This document shows, piece after piece, positions 26,135 to 34,516 of a stretch of DNA of 64,000 nucleotides (its first letter is position 1; every line of letters begins with the position of its first letter). Both the position numbers and the translations under genes were made by a program. The stretch comes from Geitlerinema sp. PCC 7407 (GTDB taxonomy: Bacteria > Cyanobacteriota > Cyanobacteriia > PCC-7407): NCBI RefSeq assembly GCF_000317045.1, contig NC_019703.1:3336501-3400500 (forward strand). Reading direction: 5' to 3'. Under the pieces are notes generated by a model, which did not search any database, was not told the origin of the DNA, and saw only the letters and a program-made list of their open reading frames with translations.

Positions 26135-27658
26135 CTAGTTGAGACCGCTGCCCAGCACCACCAAACTGACGAGCGTGCCGCTGTTCCAGAGGCCGTGGAG
26201 CAGCATCGGGGCCAGCAAGTTGCGCGATCGCGTGTAGACAAAGCCCAGCACGCAGCCCAGGGTTGCCAGCGGCAGCACCTCGGATAGGCTCAGGTGGGCC
26301 AGCGCAAAAATCAAGCTGCTGAGGGCGATCGCCCCCCACACCGGCACATAGCGCGTCAGAGACGGCAGCAAAAATCCTCGGAACAAGATCTCCTCAAACA
26401 GGGGCGCAGCAATGGACGCCGTCGAAAAGAAAATCAGCAGCGCCACCGGATCTTCGGCCTGGAGCGCCAGCGACAAAATGGGATTACTGCCGCCCTGACC
26501 CTGCCAAATTTGCTGGTTGATCAGCGACACAGCAATCACCAAGGGCAGCGCCACGCAGTAGCCGCCCACCGCCCACCAGACCCAATTTCCGCGCAAGCTG
26601 AAGCGGAACCAGTCCGGAGGCAGCGGCCGAAAAGGCTTGATCACCCAAAACAGCACGCCCAGAGAGCCCGCGGTCAAGAATCCATAGGTGATCAGCGTCA
26701 AAACAGCCTGGGTGCGCACCGTCATCATCGCCGGATTCAGGCTCAGGCCCTGCACCGTCAAAGGCACCAAAATCTGGCTCAGAACAATCTGCCCCAGGAA
26801 GAAAAATCCGCCCATCAGCACGATCAGCAGATCGGACCAGTCCCAGGGCGTCGACCAGCGCAAATCTCCTCGGCCCGCCAGCACCGCCTGCTTGCGCTTG
26901 AGCCCCCACTGGATCAGTAGCCCGATCAGCAGCACCAGGCCAATAAACGACCCCAATCCCGGAATAGCGCTGACTAGGAGCAGCTTGTAGACTGCCTGCT
27001 GAGCCGTCACCTGCTCCGCTGCCTGTAGCGCTGCCAGATCGCTCTGGCGCTGCTGCAACTCGTAGAGGCGCGCGAGGGCCTGATACTCAAACCACCCCTC
27101 CATGGACTCTTGAATCAGAGATTCGTCAGCGGTCGGCAAGAGACGGGGCGGCTCGCTCCAGAGCCCTGCCAGGACGCGGGGCAGGTCCGCATCGAGGCCA
27201 GCAACCGGCTGCTGCTCGAGGCGATCGCCCAAGGCTGTCCAGATCTCCACCGCTCCTGGGCGATCGCCCTGCACCGCCTTCAGCACCCCCAGTCGCAGAT
27301 CCAGCCGCAGCTGGAGCAGCAGCAGCTCCTTCAAGGTCCGCGTCGACAGTTCCTCCAGGCGGAGCTCCGCCACCGGCCGCCCCGGCAGCAGCTGGCTGAG
27401 GGTCTCCTGGGTTCCTTCGCGAACCGACTCGTACTGTTTTTGCGCCGTCTCTAGGGGCTTGTCTCCCACCAGAGTCTGGCTTGCAGCAGCAATTTCTTGG
27501 TCTGACTTCAGTTCCGTCGCATGGAGCAGCAAGTCTGTTTGATAAAGCTCCAGGCGACTCTGGATTTGGGGCTGCTGCCAGCTTCCCAAGAGCAAGATCA
27601 CCAGATTAAGGGTTACGAAGGCCGTCAAAAGGGCCGCAAAAATTTGCTTCAAGGTCAT
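26135..27658 (-). CDS. CPBP-family intramembrane metalloprotease
   Basis: A 507-residue CPBP (Abi/CAAX-protease-like) protein. The C-terminal membrane domain holds the catalytic motifs EEILFRG (Glu-Glu-x3-Arg), FALAHLS (Phe-x3-His) and HGLWN (His-x3-Asn). The N-terminal half is unusual: one signal-anchor helix (residues 5-25), then about 180 residues of soluble helical, Gln/Leu-rich sequence, then membrane helices from about 220. Such long forms occur in cyanobacteria. Substrate is unknown. The gene is divergent from the histidine phosphatase gene. Confidence 0.88.
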   Translation of the reverse strand: MTLKQIFAALLTAFVTLNLVILLLGSWQQPQIQSRLELYQTDLLLHATELKSDQEIAAASQTLVGDKPLETAQKQYESVREGTQETLSQLLPGRPVAELRLEELSTRTLKELLLLQLRLDLRLGVLKAVQGDRPGAVEIWTALGDRLEQQPVAGLDADLPRVLAGLWSEPPRLLPTADESLIQESMEGWFEYQALARLYELQQRQSDLAALQAAEQVTAQQAVYKLLLVSAIPGLGSFIGLVLLIGLLIQWGLKRKQAVLAGRGDLRWSTPWDWSDLLIVLMGGFFFLGQIVLSQILVPLTVQGLSLNPAMMTVRTQAVLTLITYGFLTAGSLGVLFWVIKPFRPLPPDWFRFSLRGNWVWWAVGGYCVALPLVIAVSLINQQIWQGQGGSNPILSLALQAEDPVALLIFFSTASIAAPLFEEILFRGFLLPSLTRYVPVWGAIALSSLIFALAHLSLSEVLPLATLGCVLGFVYTRSRNLLAPMLLHGLWNSGTLVSLVVLGSGLN

Positions 27659-27828
27659 GCCGCTGGAGGGTGCCGTATGGGGGGCAAAAATCCGTTGGGA
27701 CGGCCGGAAATTTGGTCAGTCCAGTCACAAAGGCTACTGACGCAAATCCTCAGGCGCACCCGAACAGGGTAAAATTCTCCTGGTCTTTTGCCGGCTCCTA
27801 GGGTTTTGCCAAGAGCCATTGAAAACAC

Positions 27829-29199
27829 ATGGAGGATAGAACCCTGACCACTCGCGTCATTCTAGTACGTCACGGCCAGAGCAGCTACAACCTAGAGCGG
27901 CGAATTCAGGGCCGCCTGGACGCTTCAACGCTCACCGATCTTGGTCGTGCAGCCGCCCAAAAAGTGGCGGAGGCCTTCACTGATCTTTCGTTTGATGCGG
28001 TTTATACCAGCCCGCTACAGCGCGCCAAGACCACAGCCGAGACTATTTGCGATCGCCTGCGGTCTCTGGAAATATCGGTGCCCGAGCTCCAGCCTCGCGA
28101 TGACTTGCAAGAAGTGGACCTGCCCCTGTGGCAAGGAATGCTGTCTGCGGAGGTCAAGGAGAAGTTTCCAGAAGACTATCGCTGCTGGCGCGATCGCCCC
28201 CATGAGTTCAAGATGGTGCTGCCCGGCCCCGACGGCCCCACCGAGCACTACCCGGTCCCCAGCCTCTACGAGCAGGCCAAGCAATTTTGGGCTGACATCC
28301 TGCCCCGCCACAGCGGCCAGACTATCTTGATCGTCGGTCACAACGGCATTAACCGCGCCCTCATCAGCACCGCCATTGGCCTAGCGCCCGATTTCTATCA
28401 GCGCATTCGCCAGTCTAACTGCGGCATCAGCGTTCTCAACTTCCCCAGCGGCTGGGGTACGGCGGCTCAGCTCGAGTCGCTCAACTTGACCAGCCACCTG
28501 GGCGAAGCGCTGCCCGACGCCCTCAAGACCCATCAGGGACCGCGGCTGCTGCTGGTGCGCCACGGCGAAACCGAGTGGAATCGCCAAAAGCGCTTCCAGG
28601 GCCAGATCGACGTGCCCCTCAACGAAAATGGCCAAGCCCAGGCCCAGCGCGCTGCTGAGTTTCTCCAAGAGGTCGCCCTAGACTTCGCGGTCAGCAGCCC
28701 GATGCTGCGGCCCAAGGCAACGGCTGAGGCGATTTTGGCGCGCCACGCAGCGATCGCCCTCGAGCTCGAAGACGGCCTGCGGGAAATCAGCCACGGCCTC
28801 TGGGAAGGCAAGCTAGAGTCTGAGATCGAAACGGAGTTTCCAGGCCAGCTCGAGCAGTGGAAAACTGCGCCGGAAACGGTGCAAATGCCCGAAGGCGAGA
28901 ACCTGCAAGAAGTCTGGGACCGCACCATCGCAACCTGGGAAGCCATCGTTCGGCGCAAGGCTGACCCCACCCACCAAACGGGCATGGTCGTGGCCCACGA
29001 CGCCGTCAACAAGGCCATCTTGTGCCACGTGCTGGGCCTGGGTGCCAAGGACTTTTGGCAGTGCAAGCAGGGCAATGGCGCAGTGAGCGTGATCGACTAT
29101 CCGGACGGTCCCGACGGCCCGCCCGTCCTCCAGGCGATGAACATTACCACTCACCTGAGCGGGAGCGTGTTGGACAAAACGGCAGCGGGCGCTCTCTAG
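27829..29199 (+). CDS. Two-domain histidine phosphatase (phosphoglycerate mutase superfamily)
   Basis: Two phosphoglycerate-mutase-like domains lie in tandem. Domain 1 (about 8-215) has VRHGQSSYNLERRIQG, domain 2 (about 235-445) has VRHGETEWNRQKRFQG; both keep the phospho-accepting RHG and the later His (VGHNGIN and VAHDAVN). Domain 1 resembles plant 2-carboxyarabinitol-1-phosphate phosphatase, so a role in clearing Rubisco inhibitors is possible but unproven. The ATG is part of ATGGAGG; that GGAGG lies eight bases before a CTG codon at 27844, where a protein MTTRVILVRHG would start, so the start is uncertain. The dihydroorotase-like gene follows. Confidence 0.9.
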   Translation: MEDRTLTTRVILVRHGQSSYNLERRIQGRLDASTLTDLGRAAAQKVAEAFTDLSFDAVYTSPLQRAKTTAETICDRLRSLEISVPELQPRDDLQEVDLPLWQGMLSAEVKEKFPEDYRCWRDRPHEFKMVLPGPDGPTEHYPVPSLYEQAKQFWADILPRHSGQTILIVGHNGINRALISTAIGLAPDFYQRIRQSNCGISVLNFPSGWGTAAQLESLNLTSHLGEALPDALKTHQGPRLLLVRHGETEWNRQKRFQGQIDVPLNENGQAQAQRAAEFLQEVALDFAVSSPMLRPKATAEAILARHAAIALELEDGLREISHGLWEGKLESEIETEFPGQLEQWKTAPETVQMPEGENLQEVWDRTIATWEAIVRRKADPTHQTGMVVAHDAVNKAILCHVLGLGAKDFWQCKQGNGAVSVIDYPDGPDGPPVLQAMNITTHLSGSVLDKTAAGAL

Positions 29200-29249
29200 G
29201 CCCTGTAGCGGCGATCGCCCTTTGTGTTTCCTGAGGCTCTGAGAACCCC

Positions 29250-30509
29250 ATGACGAGTGAACTGCTTCAACAGGTCCGGGTGCTGGACCCGACCACCAAC
29301 ACCGACCGCGTGGCCGATGTCCTGATCGAAGACGGGGCGATCGCGGCCGTCGAGGGCGCGATCGATTCGTGGTCCGCTGACACCCAGGTCCGCAGCGGCC
29401 AGGGCTTGATTTTGGGGCCGGGGCTGGTGGATCTGTACAGCCACTCCGGGGAGCCGGGCTTTGAGTCGCGGGAAACCCTCGAATCCTTGGCCCAAGGGGC
29501 GATCGCAGGCGGATTTACTCGGGTGACCCTGCTGCCCGACACCCAGCCCGCCCTCGACCAGCCAGAGGCGATCGCCGCGCTGCAGCGGCGATGCAGCAGC
29601 CTGGGGGTCCAGGTTCAGGTGTGGGGCGCTCTCACCCAGGGGCTCAAGGGGCTCCAGATGACCGAGCTGGCCGACCTCGTCGACGCGGGCGTGGTCGGCT
29701 TTGCCGATGGTCTGTCTCTAAACAACTTGATGCTGGTTCAGCGGGTGCTGGAGTACGCCGAGCCCCTGGGTAAGCCAGTGGGGCTGTGGGCCTGCGAAGG
29801 AGCTCTCGATGGCGGCGTTGCCCGCGAAGGCACCCACGCCCTGCGGCTGGGCCTCGCCAGCAGCCCAGTCGCTGCCGAAACTGCGGCCCTGAGCAGCCTT
29901 TTGGCCTGCGTCGCGGCGATCGCGACCCCGGTGCATTTTCTGCGCATTTCCACTGCGGGCGGCGTCCAGCTTTTGCGACAGGCCAAGGCCCAGGGTCTGC
30001 CCGTCACCGCCAGCGTCTCGTGGCTGCACCTGCTGCGCAACACCACCCACCTCGAGAGCTACGACCCGAATTTGCGCCTGGCGCCACCCCTCGGCAACCC
30101 CGAAGACATGGAGGCCCTGCGCCAAGGCCTGCTAGACGGTACCCTAGACGCGATCGCCATTGATCACGCAGCGTACACCTACGAAGAAAAAACCGTCGCC
30201 TTTGCCGAAGCACCGCCCGGAGCGATCGGCCTAGAGCTGGCGCTGCCGCTGCTGTGGCAGGCCCTGGTGGAAGAAGCCGGCTGGTCGCCGCTGACCCTGT
30301 GGCGCTGCCTGAGCAGCCAGCCCGCTCAGTGTCTTGGCCAAGCTTTGGGGGCGATCGCCCCAGGCCAGCCTGCGGAGCTGACCCTCTTTGACCCCCGTCA
30401 GCCCTGGAGCGTCACCGAAAGCAGCCTGCGATCGCGCTCCAGCAACACCGCCTGGCTTCACCACACCCTGCAAGGCCGCGTGGTCAAAACCTGGTGTCCT
30501 GGGGCATAG
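29250..30509 (+). CDS. Dihydroorotase-like protein, probably inactive
   Basis: A 419-residue amidohydrolase-fold protein of the PyrC type. The family metal motif HxHxREPG appears as YSHSGEPG, so the first His and the substrate Arg are lost. The next ligand region reads WACEGALDG instead of H-x-E-D, and the later HVST-type His is Arg (FLRISTAGG). Only one of the first His pair and Asp in AIDHAAYT remain. Dihydroorotate formation is therefore unlikely. In some bacteria such pseudo-dihydroorotases are structural partners of aspartate transcarbamoylase; that is the best inference. It lies 50 bp after the phosphatase gene. Confidence 0.87.
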   Translation: MTSELLQQVRVLDPTTNTDRVADVLIEDGAIAAVEGAIDSWSADTQVRSGQGLILGPGLVDLYSHSGEPGFESRETLESLAQGAIAGGFTRVTLLPDTQPALDQPEAIAALQRRCSSLGVQVQVWGALTQGLKGLQMTELADLVDAGVVGFADGLSLNNLMLVQRVLEYAEPLGKPVGLWACEGALDGGVAREGTHALRLGLASSPVAAETAALSSLLACVAAIATPVHFLRISTAGGVQLLRQAKAQGLPVTASVSWLHLLRNTTHLESYDPNLRLAPPLGNPEDMEALRQGLLDGTLDAIAIDHAAYTYEEKTVAFAEAPPGAIGLELALPLLWQALVEEAGWSPLTLWRCLSSQPAQCLGQALGAIAPGQPAELTLFDPRQPWSVTESSLRSRSSNTAWLHHTLQGRVVKTWCPGA

Positions 30510-30523
30510 GCCCCACAGTTAGT

Positions 30524-30545
30524 GCGATCGCCTGCGGGCGATCGC
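30524..30545. terminator. Hairpin from two HIP1 sites between convergent genes
   Basis: Two GCGATCGC octamers (30524-30531 and 30538-30545) separated by CTGCGG can pair as a stem-loop just after the dihydroorotase-like gene and just before the lepB stop. A terminator role is inferred; no T run follows. Confidence 0.35.
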
Positions 30546-30551
30546 CAGAAT

Positions 30552-31199
30552 TTAGTGCCCCAAGCTCAAAGTTCCGGACTCAGATTGAGGCACCGCCATA
30601 CTCTCCGACGGATTTTCTCGGTACTCTGGCGTCGGCGTGATGCCCCCAACCCGACCTGGCGGCCAAAAGCGCACAGCGGCCCGGCCAATAATATTTTCCC
30701 GTGGTACATAGCCCCAGTAGTGGCTATCGTAGCTGTTGTTGCGGTTATCACCCAGCACCAAATACGAATTCGGCGGCACCGTCTCCGGGCCCCACTCATA
30801 GTTGGGTCTTTCAGCCGTGTAGTTCTCCGGCAGAGGCTCATTGTTGACGTAGACTCGGCCGTTCTTGACCTCTACCGTTTCCCCCGGCAGCCCGATCACC
30901 CGCTTAATAAACGCCTCATTAAACTCTGCCTGGAGGGCTGGCGTCGGCCGGAAAACCACAATGTCGCCTCGTTTTGGCTCACTGAAACGGTAGCCCATCT
31001 TGTCGATGATCAGGCGATCGTTGATTTCCAGCGTTGGCAGCATCGAGCCGGTGGGAATGTAGCGAGCTTCCACAACAAAGGTCCGGATGCCAAAGGCAAG
31101 AATAGCAGTGAGGCCAAGGGTTTTGAGCGCCTCGATCAAAACACTTTCCGAGGCTGGCTGAGGTTTTTGTTCGGACACTTGATTTTGTGCGCGCGCCAT
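30552..31199 (-). CDS. lepB: Signal peptidase I
   Basis: Type I signal peptidase, which removes Sec and Tat signal peptides on the outer face of membranes. A single N-terminal membrane anchor (about 23-43) precedes the catalytic Ser in [10 protein letters not shown] and the general-base Lys in [27 protein letters not shown] is the box D/E region ([18 protein letters not shown]). The length of 215 is normal. A C-terminal tail of about 25 polar residues is extra. Cyanobacteria often have two such enzymes, one for thylakoids; which one this is cannot be told. Confidence 0.95.
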   Translation of the reverse strand: MARAQNQVSEQKPQPASESVLIEALKTLGLTAILAFGIRTFVVEARYIPTGSMLPTLEINDRLIIDKMGYRFSEPKRGDIVVFRPTPALQAEFNEAFIKRVIGLPGETVEVKNGRVYVNNEPLPENYTAERPNYEWGPETVPPNSYLVLGDNRNNSYDSHYWGYVPRENIIGRAAVRFWPPGRVGGITPTPEYRENPSESMAVPQSESGTLSLGH

Positions 31200-32211
31200 A
31201 GACGTTTAGTTCAATTCTGGATGCAGTCTGAAAATCATCGTGCTGCGAGGCCCCTTGCTGGGCAACAGAGCAGAAGCGTTTGGGTTAGCTGCAAGTTGAG
31301 TTTAGCCTCAAAACAGATGCTGCCAATCGCAAGTTTGCTGAGCTTGACAAGGTGACATCTTCCCATAACCCCTCTTGGTCTAGTGTAGGCGTCCCAGCGC
31401 TGCCTGCGATCGCCTTGGACGTTCTGAGCAAGGCTGGGCGATTACCCTCCGATTCCCCAAAAATTGCTAAACACAAGATGCACGATCGGGAGAGCGGGAA
31501 CAATCCTACCTTCGTCAGAGTTTGACACATTCGCTCCCGTCAACGCAGAACACTGGGTCCTCAAGGCAGCGCTTTGTTTGGCATTTTGCAGGCTCTAGGG
31601 CAAAGCAGTTTTTCGCTCGAATTCTTGTCTCACCTGGATTTTGACTATTTTTAGCCGCCGAGATTTATGTTGTCTGGGGCGCGATCGCCTTTGGCCTGAG
31701 AGGCCGGGGCTGGGCTCGCCAACGCCTAGATTACGGGCCTGCACCCATCCCAAAGGACCGGTTCATAGGGCTTTCCAGCGAAGACATCGACTCCTTGCTA
31801 CTTTACCAATCTAGCCTTGCCTGTGTTGAGATGCCGTCGCGTCCGTAATTGTTCCGAGACCCAGAGACCTAGTGGTTTCGGCGGCGGGCAGGGCTTGGAG
31901 TTGCTTTTGGGTTTGCTAGCAAAGGGTTGGTTGTAGCGCCAGAGCCTGCAAGATTCAAGGCGATCGCCTCCTGAGGTTCCTGAGTTTGCGTCGAAAATTG
32001 GGTTAGCTAGCTCAGCCAGAAGCCTCAAGTCCATAATCTCTGATTTGGCGTGAGACGAAGGCGCGTTCATGGCAGGGCGGTCGGTGAACTGTGTTTGACG
32101 CGAGAACCGACCAGCCCCGCTATCAACCCCCTCTTTCGCCTCAAGCCAGAAAGTCCTACTCTCCAGCTCGGTGAGCGGATGCTGAAAAATCTCACCCAGT
32201 AAAATACTCAA
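31200..32211. other. 1-kb gene-poor stretch upstream of tnpB
   Basis: No convincing gene. It must contain the lepB promoter near 31200-31300 and the left end of the tnpB element further right. A 7-bp dyad (GGTCGGT 32079-32085, ACCGACC 32106-32112) could be a left-end hairpin, but this is uncertain. A 180-codon frame on the minus strand (31798-32340) overlaps tnpB and has no recognisable domain. Confidence 0.4.
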
Positions 32212-33444
32212 ATGAGAACCGCCTACCAGTACCGATTGCGCCCAACCGTCAGCCAAGTCGCCTTGATGGGCGAATGGCTGGAATTGCTGCGCAGACAGTA
32301 CAACTACCGTCTCGGTGAGCGGTTCTCTTGGTACGAGCAAAACCGCTGTGACATCACCGATTGCCCGCTAATCTGCCACCTGCCAGAACTTCGAGAGAAT
32401 CCTGACTTCTACTCCCAGAAACGAGACTTGGTGAACTCCAAGACTTTATTCCCGGAGTACCGACAGATTCACTCTCAAGTGCTGCAAGACTGCATTGGCC
32501 GGGTGAAGAAGACCTTTGACCGCTGGCTCAAGGGAGACTGCAACGGCAAGCGAAGCGGCAAGCCTCGACTCAAGGGGGCAGGCCGATACCGCTCTTTCAC
32601 CTTCCCTCAAGCAAAACAAGACTGTATCCAGGGCAAGCAGATCAATCTCCCCAAGATTGGCTGGGTGAAACTGATTCAGCATCGCCCCTTACCGGAAGGG
32701 TTCAAGATCAAGACTGCCACCGTCAGCTACAAAGTCGATGGCTGGTATGTGACTCTGAGTCTTGAGGATTCATCAGTTCCCACCCTCACTCCCGAGGCCC
32801 CCAGTCTTGAGAACACGATGGGGATTGATTTGGGCTTGAAGTCGTTCTTCGTAGACGACTCAGGGAGAGAAGAACCCATCCCCCAGCACTACCGCCAAGC
32901 CGAAAAGCGTCTGAAGCGGTTGCAGCGTTCACTGTCACGCAAGAAAAAAGGGTCCAATCGCCAGAAGAAGGCAATTAAGCGAGTTGCCAAAGCACACCTG
33001 AAAGTCTCGAATCAGCGCAAGGACTTTCACCACAAGGTCGCAAGCAAGCTTTTATCCCAGGGAAAGCATGTCGCCCATGAAAAGCTGAATATTCGAGGCA
33101 TTGCGAGAACGCGACTCGCAAAATCGACCCAGGATGCTGGTTGGGGGCAGTTCCTGCAAATTCTGGCAATCAAGGCTGAAAGAGCTGGATTGCTTACGGT
33201 TGCAGTGAATCCCAGCGGCACGTCTCAGAACTGCTGTGGCTGCGGGGTCAAAGTTCCTAAAATACTTCAGGACAGGATTCACGTCTGTCCTGAGTGTGGA
33301 TTGACGCTGGACCGTGACCACAATGCAGCGGTCAACATCAAGTATTTGGCGGTAGGGCATTCCGTCAATAAAGCTCAGGAAACGCCCGATGGGTTACCAG
33401 GGGTCACTGAGAAGCCGACACCGGATACGTCAGTATCGGTGTAG
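32212..33444 (+). CDS. tnpB: TnpB, RNA-guided nuclease of an IS200/IS605-type element
   Basis: A 410-residue TnpB. The RuvC parts are GIDLGLKSF (first Asp), HEKLNI (Glu) and DRDHNAA (last Asp); the zinc finger is QNCCGCG with HVCPECG. All catalytic residues are present, so the nuclease is probably functional. No tnpA transposase is nearby. TnpB proteins cut DNA guided by an RNA made from the right end of their element. The surrounding 1.6 kb (31968-33577) contains no HIP1 octamer, whereas the rest of the window is full of them, supporting recent arrival. A hairpin overlaps the last codons. Confidence 0.93.
   Translation: MRTAYQYRLRPTVSQVALMGEWLELLRRQYNYRLGERFSWYEQNRCDITDCPLICHLPELRENPDFYSQKRDLVNSKTLFPEYRQIHSQVLQDCIGRVKKTFDRWLKGDCNGKRSGKPRLKGAGRYRSFTFPQAKQDCIQGKQINLPKIGWVKLIQHRPLPEGFKIKTATVSYKVDGWYVTLSLEDSSVPTLTPEAPSLENTMGIDLGLKSFFVDDSGREEPIPQHYRQAEKRLKRLQRSLSRKKKGSNRQKKAIKRVAKAHLKVSNQRKDFHHKVASKLLSQGKHVAHEKLNIRGIARTRLAKSTQDAGWGQFLQILAIKAERAGLLTVAVNPSGTSQNCCGCGVKVPKILQDRIHVCPECGLTLDRDHNAAVNIKYLAVGHSVNKAQETPDGLPGVTEKPTPDTSVSV
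33418..33442 (+). ncRNA. Right-end hairpin / putative omega-RNA (reRNA) 3' scaffold
   Basis: ACACCGGATAC (33418-33428) pairs with GTATCGGTGT (33433-33442) with one bulged G and a GTCA loop, inside the last tnpB codons. It is followed by AGGAGTATGTCAC, which looks like the element's right end. In known IS200/IS605 elements the guide RNA scaffold ends here, and the guide is the flanking DNA, here from about 33456. Confidence 0.5.
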
Positions 33445-33517
33445 GAGTATGTCACGGTCAGGTCGGCGACTTCCGATCTACCGGTTTTCCGTCGTTTCGC
33501 TGACGAGGTACTTTCCC

Positions 33518-34024
33518 ATGCGGTTTATGGCTCCGATTTCTTGGGGGGCAGGGCAGTGGCTGTGGCTGAGCACAGCGGCGATCGCCCTGGGGCTCAGTCC
33601 GTCGGCCCAGGCCATGCCCCCGACTTCTGTGATTCCGCCCCATCTGCCCAACCTGCGCATCAGCGTCTACCAAGAGTCGGGCAACTGTCCGCGGCTGCTG
33701 GGCCTGTGGGCCTGGGAGCGCAAGTACGAGGGCGGCACCGAGTACACCGTGATTCCGGACACCCTGACCATCGGAGGGCCTGCAACCCTTGTGGGGGCCA
33801 GCGATCGGGGCATCGAGTACACAGCGCCCCTCCAGAGCCGCTACGCTAGCTGCGTCGGAGAGACCCTAGAGCAGCCAGAGCGCTACTATCACGCCCGGTT
33901 TCAAAATGGTCAGGTGACCTTTCGGGTCGACTTCACGGCCCTCCCCAGCGGCCTCTACAGCGAAATCACCCATCTCAACGTTGTCAACGCCCGCCCCTAC
34001 GTTCGCTGGGCGGTGGTGGACTAG
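33518..34024 (+). CDS. Secreted protein of unknown function, 168 aa
   Basis: Not recognised. A signal peptide is clear: MRFMAPISWGAGQWLWLSTA with a hydrophobic core and cleavage after SAQA. The mature part of about 135 residues is beta-rich, with two Cys (SGNCPRLL and RYASCVGE) that could form a disulfide in the periplasm. ATG 33518 is chosen because GAGG lies nine bases before it and the signal peptide starts there, rather than the much longer open frame that runs back into the tnpB element. The insertion lies about 70 bp upstream, so the original promoter may have been moved or lost. Confidence 0.78.
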   Translation: MRFMAPISWGAGQWLWLSTAAIALGLSPSAQAMPPTSVIPPHLPNLRISVYQESGNCPRLLGLWAWERKYEGGTEYTVIPDTLTIGGPATLVGASDRGIEYTAPLQSRYASCVGETLEQPERYYHARFQNGQVTFRVDFTALPSGLYSEITHLNVVNARPYVRWAVVD

Positions 34025-34072
34025 CGCGCTAGCCTAGAAAAGCGTTGGTTTGAAGCGTTTGAAAGAATCGCC

Positions 34073-34516
34073 ATGGCTGCTTATTACGTCATCTACGACG
34101 GCAACTGCAATCTCTGCGTCAACCTGGTCAAGGTCCTAGAGCAAGTCGATCGCGGCGATCGCTTTCAGTATGTGCCGATGCAGGACACCGAAACCCTGGG
34201 CCGCTTTGGCATTACGCCCCAAGACTGCGAGATGGGCATGATTTTGCTCGATGGCCAGCAGCCGAGCCGCCGCTGGCAAGGCAGCGACGCGGCGGAGGAA
34301 ATCGGCCGCTTGTTGCCGGGGGGCAGTCCTTTTGTGCAGGCGTACCGCGCCCTGCCCGGCGCGAAGTGGGTGGGCGATCGCGTATATGCCCAGGTGCGCG
34401 ATCGCCGCTACGAAATTTTTGGGCGGCGCGACCAGACCTATCACGCCGCCTACGGAGTCTGCGATACCGGCACTTGCGGGCCTACTGGTCGCACAGCTGA
34501 CGCAGAGAGTCGGTGA
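34073..34516 (+). CDS. DCC-family thiol-disulfide oxidoreductase-like protein (DUF393)
   Basis: A 147-residue DUF393 protein. The N-terminal motif [19 protein letters not shown] has the D-x-x-C-x-x-C signature that gives the family its name, followed by a thioredoxin-like pattern ([10 protein letters not shown]) and the late [11 protein letters not shown]. Redox activity is suggested by the Cys pair, but no reaction is established for the family. Two more Cys lie in the C-terminal VCDTGTCG. The 3' end overlaps the convergent aroA by 35 bp. Confidence 0.9.
   Translation: MAAYYVIYDGNCNLCVNLVKVLEQVDRGDRFQYVPMQDTETLGRFGITPQDCEMGMILLDGQQPSRRWQGSDAAEEIGRLLPGGSPFVQAYRALPGAKWVGDRVYAQVRDRRYEIFGRRDQTYHAAYGVCDTGTCGPTGRTADAESR

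Noticed and set aside
32079-32112. GGTCGGT/ACCGACC dyad as the left-end hairpin of the tnpB element
   Set aside because: Only 7-bp arms and a 20-base loop, and no target motif or match to the right end could be shown; not enough to place the boundary.
32167-32322. 12-bp direct repeat CTCGGTGAGCGG before and inside tnpB
   Set aside because: One copy is coding sequence of TnpB; two copies of this length can arise by chance and no third is seen.
31798-32340. 180-codon minus-strand frame over the tnpB start
   Set aside because: No domain or ribosome-binding site; it overlaps tnpB codons by about 130 bp and contains a HIP1 site in an odd frame. More likely chance.
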